From: an uncultured Sphingomonadaceae bacterium
GTDB taxonomy: Bacteria > Pseudomonadota > Alphaproteobacteria > Sphingomonadales > Sphingomonadaceae
Direction of reading: 5' to 3'
Length of the DNA stretch: 64,000 nucleotides
Assembly: GCA_947497085.1 (NCBI GenBank)
Contig: CANMFE010000001.1
Coordinates: 186,001-250,000 of the forward strand
Part shown: piece by piece, positions 49,812 to 58,185 of the stretch
How the letters are laid out: each line of letters opens with the position of its first letter
Numbering within the stretch: position 1 is the stretch's first letter
Notes under the pieces: generated by a model
Told to the model about the DNA's origin: nothing
Databases searched by the model: none
The model's input: the letters and a program-made list of their open reading frames with translations, nothing else
Translations under genes and position numbers: made by a program

Positions 49812-51083
49812 TTAATCCGAGAAAATCAGGACCGGCTTCTCAATCACCCGCTTCAGCGCTTGCACAAAGCTGGCTGCATCATAGCCATCAACGACGCGGT
49901 GGTCACATGATATGGACAGATTCATCATTTTGCGGATCTGTAACTCGCCATCAACAATGACCGGGCGTTCAACAATCTTGTTCGGGCCGATAATGGCCAC
50001 TTCCGGACGGTTGATAACCGGTGTTGTCGCAATGCCGCCCAACGGGCCAAGCGATGTAATGGTGAGTGTACCGCCCGTCAGGTCATCAGTTGTTGCACTG
50101 CCATCGCGTGCCGCTTCGCTCAGCCGCGCGATATCCGCTGCGAGCTGCCACACATTCTTGTCCTGTGCATTTTTGACAACCGGCACTTTCAGGCCGCTAT
50201 CCGTCTGTGTTGCCATACCCAGGTGGATCGCGCCATGGCGGGTCACATGCCCTGCCTCATCATCATATAGCGCATTAATCATCGGGAAATCAGGAATTGT
50301 GCGTGCAATGGCGACAATAAGCAACGGCAATACCGTCAGTTTCGGGCGATTGCCACGGGACGCGTTCAGGTCAGCGCGGATATCCTCCAGCGCAGACACA
50401 TCAATCTCTTCAACATAGGAAAAATGCGGAATATTGCGTTTTGACGCCGCCATATTTTCGGCAATCTTGCGCCGCAGGCCAATCACCTTGACCTTTTCAT
50501 CCTCGCGCTTGCGCGATGCACCCGCAGGCTGATACCCCTGCCCGCTGCCATATGCGAGATAGGCATCCAGATCAGCATGGCGGATATGCTCGCCCTGCGC
50601 TTTCACCTGTGACAGGTCTACGCCCAGATTTTTTGCCCGTGCGCGAACTGCGGGCGTGGCTTTCGTAGGTTTGCTGGCTGATTCTGGTACTTCAACCTCA
50701 CTCACAGAAGGAGTTGGAGTGGATTCAGCGGGCTTGGGAGCTGGCTTTTCAGGTGCGCTTTCCTGTTCGGCAGGTACAGATTCCTTGGTTTCAACCGCCG
50801 GCTTTGCAGGTGCCTTTTCTTCCGCACCGTCCGCATCTTCGCCTTCGGTTTCAATCTCGACCAGCATCGATCCGATTGCGATCACATCGCCTTCTTCCCC
50901 CGCAACAGCCACGATCTTGCCATCCACAGGCGCTTCCATTTCGACTGTTGCCTTGTCGGTCATCATGTCGGCAATCTGCTGGTCTTCCTCGACCATATCG
51001 CCCACTTTAACGTGCCATGCGACGATTTCCGCTTCGGCAATACCTTCGCCAATATCCGGCAGATTGAATATATATTTGCCCAT
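49812..51083 (-). CDS. bkdB: Branched-chain alpha-keto acid dehydrogenase E2 (lipoamide acyltransferase)
   Basis: 423 residues from ATG 51083 of MGKYIFNLPDIGEG; the longer frame upstream is a shadow in E1beta. One lipoyl domain (TDKATVEMEAP, lipoyl Lys), a Pro/Ala/Glu linker, a peripheral-subunit-binding domain (ATPAVRARAKNLGVDLSQVKA), and the catalytic domain with LSISCDHRVVDGYDAA. Transfers acyl groups to CoA in Val/Leu/Ile degradation. E3 is not in the window. Confidence 0.94.
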   Translation of the reverse strand: MGKYIFNLPDIGEGIAEAEIVAWHVKVGDMVEEDQQIADMMTDKATVEMEAPVDGKIVAVAGEEGDVIAIGSMLVEIETEGEDADGAEEKAPAKPAVETKESVPAEQESAPEKPAPKPAESTPTPSVSEVEVPESASKPTKATPAVRARAKNLGVDLSQVKAQGEHIRHADLDAYLAYGSGQGYQPAGASRKREDEKVKVIGLRRKIAENMAASKRNIPHFSYVEEIDVSALEDIRADLNASRGNRPKLTVLPLLIVAIARTIPDFPMINALYDDEAGHVTRHGAIHLGMATQTDSGLKVPVVKNAQDKNVWQLAADIARLSEAARDGSATTDDLTGGTLTITSLGPLGGIATTPVINRPEVAIIGPNKIVERPVIVDGELQIRKMMNLSISCDHRVVDGYDAASFVQALKRVIEKPVLIFSD

Positions 51084-51088
51084 GACGC

Positions 51089-52093
51089 TCAGTCCTTCAT
51101 AATCTTGTCTAATGCTTCGCCAATCCGCACAGGACCGGGGAAATAGGCCCATTCCAGCGAATGCGGATAGGGTGTGTCAAAACCGGTGACACGTTCAATC
51201 GGCGCTTCGAGATGATAGAAACAGCGTTCCTGCACCAGCGCGGACAGCTCTGCGCCAAAACCGCTGGTACGCGTCGCTTCATGCACGATCAGGCACCGCC
51301 CGGTTTTCTCGATCGACTTTTCAATGGTTTCAATATCAAGCGGCACCAATGTCCTCAAATCAATGACTTCAGCATCAATGCCATGCTCTTTAATCACGCC
51401 AAGTGCCACATGCACCATTGTGCCATAGGCCAGAACAGTCAGGTCCGCACCTTCGCGCACGATATTGGCCTTGCCCAGCTCTATCCGGTAATAATCTTCC
51501 GGCACCTCCCCAGCATCATGCTTTGACCATGGTTCGACCGGACGATCATAATAGCCGTCAAACGGGCCGTTATAGATACGCTTTGGTTCAAAGAAAATGA
51601 CCGGGTCATTATCCTCAATCGACGCAATCAACAGCCCCTTGGCATCATAGGGTGTGGACGGAATAACCGTTTTCAGCCCAGAGACGTGCGTAAACATACT
51701 TTCGGGAGACTGGCTGTGCGTCTGGCCGCCAAAAATACCACCGCCAAACGGTGAACGCACTGTCATGGGAGCGATAAACTCGCCCGCCGAACGGTAACGC
51801 AGCCGCGCCGCTTCCGAAATAAGCTGGTCGATCCCGGGATAGATATAGTCGGCAAACTGGATTTCCGGCACAGGGCGCAGGCCGTAAGCCCCCATTCCCA
51901 CAGCGGCACCGATAATCCCGCACTCGCTGATCGGTGTATCGAACACGCGGGTCTTGCCATATTTTTCCTGCAAGCCTGCCGTGGCGCGGAATACTCCGCC
52001 AAAATAGCCGATATCCTCGCCCATCATCACGACATTCTCGTCGCGCTCCATCATATTGTCGAGGGCGCTGTTAATCGCCTGGATCATATTCAT
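51089..52093 (-). CDS. bkdAB: Branched-chain alpha-keto acid dehydrogenase E1 beta
   Basis: 334 residues from ATG 52093, which overlaps the E1alpha stop as ATGA; an ATG at 52102 is possible. Transketolase-like pyrimidine domain (NVVMMGEDIGYFGGVFRATAGL, RSPFGGGIFGGQTHSQSPE) plus C-terminal domain (AEVIDLRTLVPLDIETIEKSIEKTGRCLIVHEATR). Pairs with E1alpha to decarboxylate 2-oxo acids. Confidence 0.95.
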   Translation of the reverse strand: MNMIQAINSALDNMMERDENVVMMGEDIGYFGGVFRATAGLQEKYGKTRVFDTPISECGIIGAAVGMGAYGLRPVPEIQFADYIYPGIDQLISEAARLRYRSAGEFIAPMTVRSPFGGGIFGGQTHSQSPESMFTHVSGLKTVIPSTPYDAKGLLIASIEDNDPVIFFEPKRIYNGPFDGYYDRPVEPWSKHDAGEVPEDYYRIELGKANIVREGADLTVLAYGTMVHVALGVIKEHGIDAEVIDLRTLVPLDIETIEKSIEKTGRCLIVHEATRTSGFGAELSALVQERCFYHLEAPIERVTGFDTPYPHSLEWAYFPGPVRIGEALDKIMKD

Positions 52094-53364
52094 TCGGGCC
52101 ATTTGATTTCCCTTTCCCGAATGGCTTGCTCACTCTGTTCACGCAAATGCCAGGGTAATTCTTCAAACACGTCTTCGAACATGGTTTCAAATGGCTGGTG
52201 CAGGCCGTGGCCTAATATACCGTTTTTCTCGGCTTCCTTGGTCGCGGCTTTGACTTCATTCGCCAGTTCTTCGTCCATAGCGGCCTGACGCTCTTCATCC
52301 CAGATACCCAAGCCGATCATATGTGTTGTCAGGCGCTCAATCGGGTCGCCCAACGGCCATTCCACGGCTTCGTCAGCACTGCGATAGGCGGACGGATCGT
52401 CAGATGTGCTGTGCCCTTCTGCGCGGTAGGTGAAATGCTCGATCAAAGTCGGCCCCTGATTGGTCCGCGCCCGGTGCGCCGCCCATTGGGTGGCGGCATA
52501 AACCGCAAGCGCATCATTACCATCGACGCGAAGGCCCGCCATACCATAGCCGATGGCACGCGCGGCAAACGTGGTGCGCTCTGCACCCGCAAAGCCGGAA
52601 AATGACGAGATGGCCCATTGGTTATTCACAACGTTGAAAATACACGGCGCATTATAAACGGTGCCGAAAGTCATCGCCGCATGAAAATCGCTTTCCGCAG
52701 TCGAGCCTTCCCCGCACCATACCGCGGCAATCCGGCTATCCCCCTTGATCGCGCTCGCCATCGCCCAGCCCACGGCCTGTGGATATTGCGTGGCGAGATT
52801 GCCCGAAATCGTGAAGAAATTCAGCCGCCTTGAACAATACATGATCGGCAACTGGCGGCCTTTCAGCTTGTCGCCCTTATTGGAATAAATCTGGTTGACC
52901 ATTTCCACCAGCGGATAGCCACGCGAGATTAAGATGCCCTGCTGCCGATAGCTGGGGAAAACCATATCTTCACTGTCGAGCGCCATGGCCGGTGCAATGG
53001 AAGTTGCCTCCTCACCGCGTGATTTCATGTAGAAACTGGTCTTGCCTTGGCGCTGCGCACGGTAAAGCCGTTCGTCAAACGCGCGGGTCAAAGCCATATC
53101 GCGCAGCATTTTCAAAAGCTGTTTTTCAGTGAGCTTCGGGTCCCATGGCCCGACGGCCTTGCCATCTTCGTTCAGCACACGCACCAGATCATAGCTGAGA
53201 TCAGTCATGTCCTTGGGCGCGGTATTTTCCGCAGGGCGGGGCTGCTTGCCCGCTTCTGGTACCACAATATCCGAAAAGTCGACCGGGTCGCCCGGGCGGG
53301 AACGCGGTTCCGGCACATGCAGCGACAGAGGCGGCAAGTTTGATTTGGCGGATTCGCCTGACAT
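52090..53364 (-). CDS. bkdAA: Branched-chain alpha-keto acid dehydrogenase E1 alpha
   Basis: 424 residues. ThDP/Mg motif VWCGEGSTAESDFHAAMTF ... FNVVNNQWAIS, and the phosphorylation-loop-like YRAEGHSTSDDPSAYR that marks 2-oxoisovalerate rather than pyruvate enzymes, as does MKSRGEEATSIAPAMAL. The N-terminal 85 residues are Pro/charged rich, common in this family. First gene of bkdAA-bkdAB-bkdB. Three palindromes lie upstream (see findings). Confidence 0.95.
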   Translation of the reverse strand: MSGESAKSNLPPLSLHVPEPRSRPGDPVDFSDIVVPEAGKQPRPAENTAPKDMTDLSYDLVRVLNEDGKAVGPWDPKLTEKQLLKMLRDMALTRAFDERLYRAQRQGKTSFYMKSRGEEATSIAPAMALDSEDMVFPSYRQQGILISRGYPLVEMVNQIYSNKGDKLKGRQLPIMYCSRRLNFFTISGNLATQYPQAVGWAMASAIKGDSRIAAVWCGEGSTAESDFHAAMTFGTVYNAPCIFNVVNNQWAISSFSGFAGAERTTFAARAIGYGMAGLRVDGNDALAVYAATQWAAHRARTNQGPTLIEHFTYRAEGHSTSDDPSAYRSADEAVEWPLGDPIERLTTHMIGLGIWDEERQAAMDEELANEVKAATKEAEKNGILGHGLHQPFETMFEDVFEELPWHLREQSEQAIREREIKWPE

Positions 53365-53402
53365 ACGCTCTCCCTAAGCTAAAATAACTACGCCATTTCC
53401 GT

Positions 53403-53507
53403 GGCTATAGCCGATTTGCGCAGGTTTCTGGAGTCCCGCGCTACTTATCATAAATTACGCCATGGCGTTATTTTATTACAATTGCGATCAAAGCGCAAGC
53501 TTGCGCT
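53403..53507. promoter_or_regulatory. Leader region between thyA and bkd with three short palindromes
   Basis: Upstream of bkdAA and downstream of thyA: GGCTATAGCC (53403-53412), ACGCCATGGCGT (53457-53468), AGCGCAAGCTTGCGCT (53492-53507), each perfect. On the reverse strand the third is followed by TTTGATC and could end thyA transcription. The other two are candidate operator sites. No known regulator motif recognised. Confidence 0.4.
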
Positions 53508-53518
53508 ACGTCAAATAA

Positions 53519-54487
53519 TTAAACAGCGACCGGTGCGGATATGTGCTTTTGCGGCGCATAATCGGTGACTTCAAAATCTTCGATGGCATAGTCAAATATA
53601 GTTTCCGGTTTGCGCAAAATATTGAGCCTGGGCGCGCCTTGCGGTTTGCGTGACAATTGCCCTTCCACAAGTTCCGCGTGATTGAGATACAGGTGCACAT
53701 CGCCGCCATTCCAGACCAGTTCACCCGGCTCCAGATCGCATTGCTGCGCAATCATGCGGATAAGCAATGCCGCAGAATAGACATTGAAGGCAAAGCCGAG
53801 CCCCAGATCGCAGGACCGCTGATAAAGCAGTCCTGACAGCTTACCGTCACTCACAAAAAACTGATATGTCTTATGGCAGGGCGGCAACGCCATCTGGTCA
53901 AGTTCGGCGACATTCCAGCCTTCAAAAATATGGCGGCGCGATCCGGGATTGTTTTTTATGCCCTCGATCAATTCCGCAATCTGGTTAATGCCCTTTTCCC
54001 GGCGCGTATAAAGCCCCTCACCTGCTGGCTCATAGACTGGCCAGTCAACCCATTGCTTGCCATAGACAGGGCCAAGATCGCCCCATTCTTTGGCAAAATC
54101 GGAATCCTCAATTATGCGCTGCTCAAAACTATCGCGATCAATATCCTCACCGCTTTCACGCCGGTACGTATCCAGCGGCCAATCGGTCCAGATATGCACG
54201 CCCTGCTTCACAAGCTCACGAATATTGGTGTCACCGGTCAGAAACCACAGCATCTCACGCGTGGCGGTCTTCCAGTAAACACGCTTGGTGGTGAGCAACG
54301 GAATCTGGCTATTTTCGAGCGAAAAGCGCATAGACGCCCCGAAAACTGCACGTGTCCCCACTCCTGTACGGTCTACCCTCTCAGCACCCTGCCTCCAGAT
54401 ATGGCGCATAAGGTCCAGATATTGCTGCTCATAATGGCTGGCGTTTTCGGCCTGACAAAGCGCCGTAGAATCAATGTTCATATTCAT
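53519..54487 (-). CDS. thyA: Thymidylate synthase (ThyA)
   Basis: 322 residues from ATG 54487 (MNMNIDSTALCQ); longer in-frame codons upstream look non-coding. Methylates dUMP using methylene-THF. Seen: DRTGVGTRAVFGASMRFSL, LPPCHKTYQFFV (catalytic Cys), RSCDLGLGFAFNVYSAALLIRMIAQ. It has the longer insertion (RRESGEDIDRDSFEQRIIED) typical of the large ThyA forms. Confidence 0.97.
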   Translation of the reverse strand: MNMNIDSTALCQAENASHYEQQYLDLMRHIWRQGAERVDRTGVGTRAVFGASMRFSLENSQIPLLTTKRVYWKTATREMLWFLTGDTNIRELVKQGVHIWTDWPLDTYRRESGEDIDRDSFEQRIIEDSDFAKEWGDLGPVYGKQWVDWPVYEPAGEGLYTRREKGINQIAELIEGIKNNPGSRRHIFEGWNVAELDQMALPPCHKTYQFFVSDGKLSGLLYQRSCDLGLGFAFNVYSAALLIRMIAQQCDLEPGELVWNGGDVHLYLNHAELVEGQLSRKPQGAPRLNILRKPETIFDYAIEDFEVTDYAPQKHISAPVAV

Positions 54488-54617
54488 GGTCCCAGACAGT
54501 AGGTCGGCGGGCTTTGACAGCCAAGATAAAAGTTGACGCCGGGCTACTACCAAATTGTTTACAGGCGTGAAACGCCAGAGAGCAGACCAATCTGACACAG
54601 CACTGTCTTCGGGGGGT

Positions 54618-54655
54618 GGAGGCCGGAGGTTCAAATTCCCCCTTCCCGGTCAACC
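54618..54655 (+). other. tRNA 3'-end-like fragment (possible attachment-site remnant)
   Basis: GGAGGTTCAAATTCCCC (T arm and loop with one mismatch) followed by CTTCCCGGTCA, like the T arm and acceptor 3' strand of a tRNA, but no intact 5' half is found upstream; only an imperfect GTTGAC-GC-CGGG at ~54532 mirrors CCCGGTCAAC. It is where thyA (core) gives way to the accessory genes, as expected for a mobile-element scar. Not a functional tRNA. Confidence 0.4.
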
Positions 54656-54790
54656 CGGCTCTATGTGCAAATATTGCAGATCAAGAGCCTTTGGCGCTTA
54701 CAATATTCTGTCTTAGCCTTGTTAAATATTGTAAAATAATGTAACTGATGCTCATGCAGCGTGTAGCTGTTAACAACAGGGAGCCAGTTC

Positions 54791-55399
54791 ATGTCAATCA
54801 AATCTATACTTGCGTCGTCCGCAATTATCTCCGCCAGCCTTTGCATCACTGCCCCCGCCCATGCGGGGACGGATGCGTATCTTGGTGAAATTACACCGGT
54901 GGGTTTCACCTTTTGCCCACGCGCAACCACCGATGCCAATGGTCAGCTTCTAGCTATCAGTTCAAACACCGCTTTGTTCTCGCTCTATGGCACAACCTAT
55001 GGCGGTGACGGGCGCACCACATTTGCCCTGCCAGATTTAAGGGGCCGCGCACCCATTCATGTTGGAAGCGGGCCCGGTCTTACACCGCGAAACCTTGGTT
55101 CGAAAAGTGGTACGGAAACCAACACCATGACTGTTGCGCAGATGCCATCGCATACGCATCAGGGCGGTATCCAGACCAGCAACCAGGCCGCGAACAGCAA
55201 AAACGCGAAAAGTGACGCTTTCGGCATTGCCCAGGAAAACACCTATGTCGATGGTGTCACGCCATCAGGCAATTACATGCATGCTGGCACGTTCCAGATC
55301 GGCAATAGCGGCGGCAATCAGCCGCAAAACAACATGCAGCCATTCCTGACAATCCGTTACTGTGTTGTTTTACAGGGTATTTTCCCATCACGTAACTGA
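54791..55399 (+). CDS. Secreted tail-collar domain protein, copy 1
   Basis: 202 residues. Signal peptide ends about ITAPAHA. Then GTDAYLGEITPVGFTFCPRATT ... LYGTTYGGDGRTTFALPDLRGRAPIHVGSGPG, the phage tail-collar / microcystin-dependent-protein (MdpB-like) fold, followed by a variable loop TNTMTVAQMPSHTHQGG and a C-terminal NNMQPFLTIRYCV with a second Cys. GGGAG lies eight bases before the ATG. Family members are cell-surface or fibre-tip proteins; no phage genes are next to it. Confidence 0.88.
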   Translation: MSIKSILASSAIISASLCITAPAHAGTDAYLGEITPVGFTFCPRATTDANGQLLAISSNTALFSLYGTTYGGDGRTTFALPDLRGRAPIHVGSGPGLTPRNLGSKSGTETNTMTVAQMPSHTHQGGIQTSNQAANSKNAKSDAFGIAQENTYVDGVTPSGNYMHAGTFQIGNSGGNQPQNNMQPFLTIRYCVVLQGIFPSRN

Positions 55400-55941
55400 T
55401 GAAAATCGAAAGGACATCAATATGTCTATCAAATATTTTGTAGCGTCAGCGGCGATCATTACTTCCGGTTTGTCAGTAACCGCACCTGCGCACGCTGGTA
55501 CAAATCCGTATCTGGGCGAAATCACCATTGTCGGTTTTACCTTTTGCCCACGTGGAACATTGGCTGCAGACGGCACACTTCTGGCTATTAACAGCAATCA
55601 GGCGCTTTTCTCACTCTATGGCACAACCTATGGCGGTGACGGTCGCACGACATTTGCCCTGCCAGATCTAAGGGGGCGGATACCCATCCATACAGGAACC
55701 GGGCCAGGCCTGTCTCCACGGGTGCAAGGTTCGAAAAGTGGCAGCGAGACCAACACCATGACCATGGCGCAAATGCCATCGCATACGCACCAGGGCGGTA
55801 TCCAGACCACCAACCAGGCCGCGAACAGCAAAAATGCGAAAAGTGACGCTTTCGGCATTGCCCAGGAAAACACCTATGTCAATGGTGTCACGCCATCAGG
55901 CAATTACATGCATGCCGGTACATTCCAGATCGGCAATACAG
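55146..55941 (+). repeat. Tandem near-identical 3' halves of the two collar genes
   Basis: 55146-55310 and 55777-55941 (offset 631) match at nearly every base, including the NQAANSKNAKSDAFGIAQEN segment, while 5' parts of the same genes differ more. Points to recent tandem duplication or gene conversion over the loop region. Confidence 0.85.
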
Positions 55942-56030
55942 GTGGAGGACTGGCTCAGAATAACATGCAGCCGTTCCTGACGCTCCGTTACTGCGTGAAT
56001 ACACAGGGCATTTTCCCGTCACGCAACTGA
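55422..56030 (+). CDS. Secreted tail-collar domain protein, copy 2
   Basis: 202 residues from ATG 55422 (AAAGGA upstream), same length as copy 1. Signal peptide ends TAPAHA. GTNPYLGEITIVGFTFCPRGTL then the same collar motif YGGDGRTTFALPDLRGRIPIHTGTGPG. Differences cluster in the front half; the rear half is nearly identical to copy 1. A terminator follows at 56038. Confidence 0.88.
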   Translation: MSIKYFVASAAIITSGLSVTAPAHAGTNPYLGEITIVGFTFCPRGTLAADGTLLAINSNQALFSLYGTTYGGDGRTTFALPDLRGRIPIHTGTGPGLSPRVQGSKSGSETNTMTMAQMPSHTHQGGIQTTNQAANSKNAKSDAFGIAQENTYVNGVTPSGNYMHAGTFQIGNTGGGLAQNNMQPFLTLRYCVNTQGIFPSRN

Positions 56031-56037
56031 ATAGAAC

Positions 56038-56082
56038 AGGGCGTTGATACCGTTTATGCTATTGTTATCAGCGCCCTTTCTT
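56038..56082 (+). terminator. Rho-independent terminator after collar copy 2
   Basis: AGGGCGTTGATA (56038-56049), 16-base loop, TATCAGCGCCCT (56066-56077; one G-U), then TTTCTT. It lies within the 3' end of the convergent pqqD-like gene (stop at 56054), so collar transcription ends inside it. Confidence 0.75.
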
Positions 56083-56335
56083 CCAGATCTCGAAGCAGAT
56101 CGCTCAAATCTTGTCGGCATTCTTCCTGCGATACATTATATTCAGCCAGGGCGATGGTCACCAGCTCGTCAAAATGGTCATGGCTATCCAGCAGTTCCCA
56201 TATCCTTTTGCCCGTATCGCTCAGGCTAAAAAAACGGCCGTCATCAAGGTGCATCAAAACCACTTCCCCATCGACAGTTGTTTCGACAAAATTCTCATTT
56301 TTGCTAATGTGGCTATCGCCTTTTATTTCACCCAT
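56054..56335 (-). CDS. PqqD-like RiPP recognition element protein
   Basis: 93 residues. Winged-helix layout: VDGEVVLMHLDDGRFFSLSDTGKRIWELLD then LAEYNVSQEECRQDLSDLLRDLEERALI, the stretch L-D-x-G-x-(FY)-x-L-(N/S)-x-(TS)-(GA)-x-x-I-W that marks free-standing PqqD-type RRE proteins. Such proteins bind a RiPP leader and bring it to modifying enzymes (lasso B1). Last gene of the reverse operon, 25 bases after the sulfotransferase. Confidence 0.9.
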   Translation of the reverse strand: MGEIKGDSHISKNENFVETTVDGEVVLMHLDDGRFFSLSDTGKRIWELLDSHDHFDELVTIALAEYNVSQEECRQDLSDLLRDLEERALITIA

Positions 56336-56360
56336 TTCTATCCCCGGTCTGCATTTTGCA

Positions 56361-57236
56361 TCATTTCAAATAACCTAATTCACGCATAAGATCATGATTA
56401 GCATCATATATTTCATCCTGCAGCTCACGTGACAGCTGTTCCCGGCCTTCACCCGCGCGCCCGGACCGAAAGAACCTCTTCGCCTTTTGCGGTCGTTCCC
56501 GAAACCCTATTCTTGCTTCTTTCTCCCGCAGTTTGTCAAAACGGGATTCGGCAACAGCGTGCGCCACGCGCGCTGCAATATTATCATCGTCCAATTGCAG
56601 GAACTGAGCCATCTGCATGACGCACGCTTCAGTATCTTCCAGCATGTCTTCATAACGGATTGTCAGGACAGGAATTTCCGTCTGTTCATGCCAGCTTTTA
56701 TAATGTCCGGCCCAGCCAAAAGTTTTTTGCCTGAGCTGTGACCGCGATCCACCCGCCATGATGTGATCCGTGCAATTCAGCTGCGCCACTGTTTTTGCAA
56801 AATCCTGATGCCCCTGATGATGGGCATAGGAAATCGCGACATCAAGCGGGCTGCGCACCAGATAAATTGCGCCATAGGAACAATCCGATGGAAAAATCGG
56901 CTGCCCCTCCATATTCTCATGATACGCATCATGGACCTTTACATAGAACCGCTCGCTGGCCTCTTTGGCAATGCTGCGGTAAGTTGCAGGCCTCAATATG
57001 TCGATTTCGTCGTCCGTCATGTCCGAAGATGGCAGGCCGGTCAGGTTATCGAACCGTATCCTGTTACTCGAAATAGAACCACTGAGCCGCACATAATCCT
57101 CTTCACCATCGGAAGGCTTTTCGCCAACAAGATGTGAGAGCAGGATACGCGTCCAGGTATTGCCGGATTTGGGAAATGAAGCGAGCCAGCAGATCTTCCG
57201 CATCGCGCGCTGTGTGTCGCCAGCCTCAGTCTTCAT
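56361..57236 (-). CDS. PAPS-dependent sulfotransferase
   Basis: 291 residues from ATG 57236, four bases after the kinase stop (ATG 57287 would overlap the kinase). 5'-phosphosulfate loop: WLASFPKSGNTWTRILLSHLVG; 3'-phosphate loop: IYLVRSPLDVAISYAHHQG; later YEDMLEDTEACV and a basic RERPQKAKRFFRSGRAGEG near the C-terminus. Cytosolic. Transfers sulfate from PAPS to an O or N acceptor; its neighbours suggest the peptide as substrate, which is inference. Confidence 0.9.
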   Translation of the reverse strand: MKTEAGDTQRAMRKICWLASFPKSGNTWTRILLSHLVGEKPSDGEEDYVRLSGSISSNRIRFDNLTGLPSSDMTDDEIDILRPATYRSIAKEASERFYVKVHDAYHENMEGQPIFPSDCSYGAIYLVRSPLDVAISYAHHQGHQDFAKTVAQLNCTDHIMAGGSRSQLRQKTFGWAGHYKSWHEQTEIPVLTIRYEDMLEDTEACVMQMAQFLQLDDDNIAARVAHAVAESRFDKLREKEARIGFRERPQKAKRFFRSGRAGEGREQLSRELQDEIYDANHDLMRELGYLK

Positions 57237-57240
57237 CGCA

Positions 57241-58185
57241 CTAGCCCGCGTCCCTGCTGTCTGACCGGCCATCATCGGCCCAATCATCTATCCAGCTGTC
57301 AATATAGGCTGTGCCTTCATCAAATACCGCCTTGTCTTTGGGCCGGTCGAATATCTGTACAGATACATTGGAGATAATCTTGGCGAGTGTTTCGAAGAGT
57401 TTTTTTCTGCCCCAGATCGCTTCTGCAAAGCGCGGCCTGTAGACACTTTCACGCAGATTTTTCAGCGCCATGGCTCCTGACACAGTTTTTATCATAAAAC
57501 GCGTGTCTTTTACCCCATCATTGCTGCTGGCCAGGATCGACAGGCTCGCCAATTCACCGACACTCTGGCTGCCAGCATGAGCGGGTCTGGCAAAATATTT
57601 CTCAAAACCCTCCGCATCGCGCACGGCATCCATTTTTTCCGCGCCAGTGAGCTTCAGGGCATCTTTCCAGAGTTTCAAATCCTTTTGCCCTGCATAGCAG
57701 CGCGTCGTCTCCTCTATTTCAGCAGGATCGATAATCAGCACATCATCGGTAAAAAAATGCCGCCCCCGTGCAGCCAATGCCGCAGATAGCGTGGATTTTC
57801 CGGCCCCAGATGGCCCCGTAAAGGCATGAACATGACCCTCTTTTATGATGGCACTGGCATGAAGGGGAAGCAAAGAACGTTGATAGCACAGCAAACCCCA
57901 TGCCGAACCAGAGAGGAACAATGCAACTTCACGGTCGGACATGCCGCCCCTGTCATATGTTATCGTTTCACCGTTATTCACGAAAAAACGCGCACCGCCC
58001 GGAACGCTGAGCAGAGCCTGTGTCGGACTGGCCATAAAAGCCACTCCGCTATGCGAGGGTTGCTCTATTTCGCTGGGCACGTCTCCTTCTCTCACCATTA
58101 CATCTTGTCCATGGCCAACAATATAAGGCTCCACCCTGGAACCCAGATCAATATCCGATCGGACAGTAAAGGGGATTTGCCGCAT
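57241..58185 (-). CDS. HPr-kinase-like peptide kinase (HprK-related)
   Basis: 314 residues. The core resembles HPr Ser kinase: LLPLHASAIIKEGHVHAFTGPSGAGKSTLSAALAARGRHFFTDDVLII (Walker A at 124-131 and the Asp pair). The N-terminal 100 residues differ from HPr kinase. Related kinases in lasso-peptide clusters phosphorylate the C-terminal Ser of the precursor. TGATG overlap with the cyclase-like gene implies coupled translation. Confidence 0.88.
   Translation of the reverse strand: MRQIPFTVRSDIDLGSRVEPYIVGHGQDVMVREGDVPSEIEQPSHSGVAFMASPTQALLSVPGGARFFVNNGETITYDRGGMSDREVALFLSGSAWGLLCYQRSLLPLHASAIIKEGHVHAFTGPSGAGKSTLSAALAARGRHFFTDDVLIIDPAEIEETTRCYAGQKDLKLWKDALKLTGAEKMDAVRDAEGFEKYFARPAHAGSQSVGELASLSILASSNDGVKDTRFMIKTVSGAMALKNLRESVYRPRFAEAIWGRKKLFETLAKIISNVSVQIFDRPKDKAVFDEGTAYIDSWIDDWADDGRSDSRDAG

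Noticed and set aside
54488..54634. N-terminal extension of ThyA by 49 residues
   Set aside because: The sequence reads through a tRNA-like noncoding stretch and is not ThyA-like.
54791..56030. Prophage remnant based on collar domains
   Set aside because: No capsid, portal, integrase or lysis genes near; both proteins have signal peptides, so surface proteins fit better.
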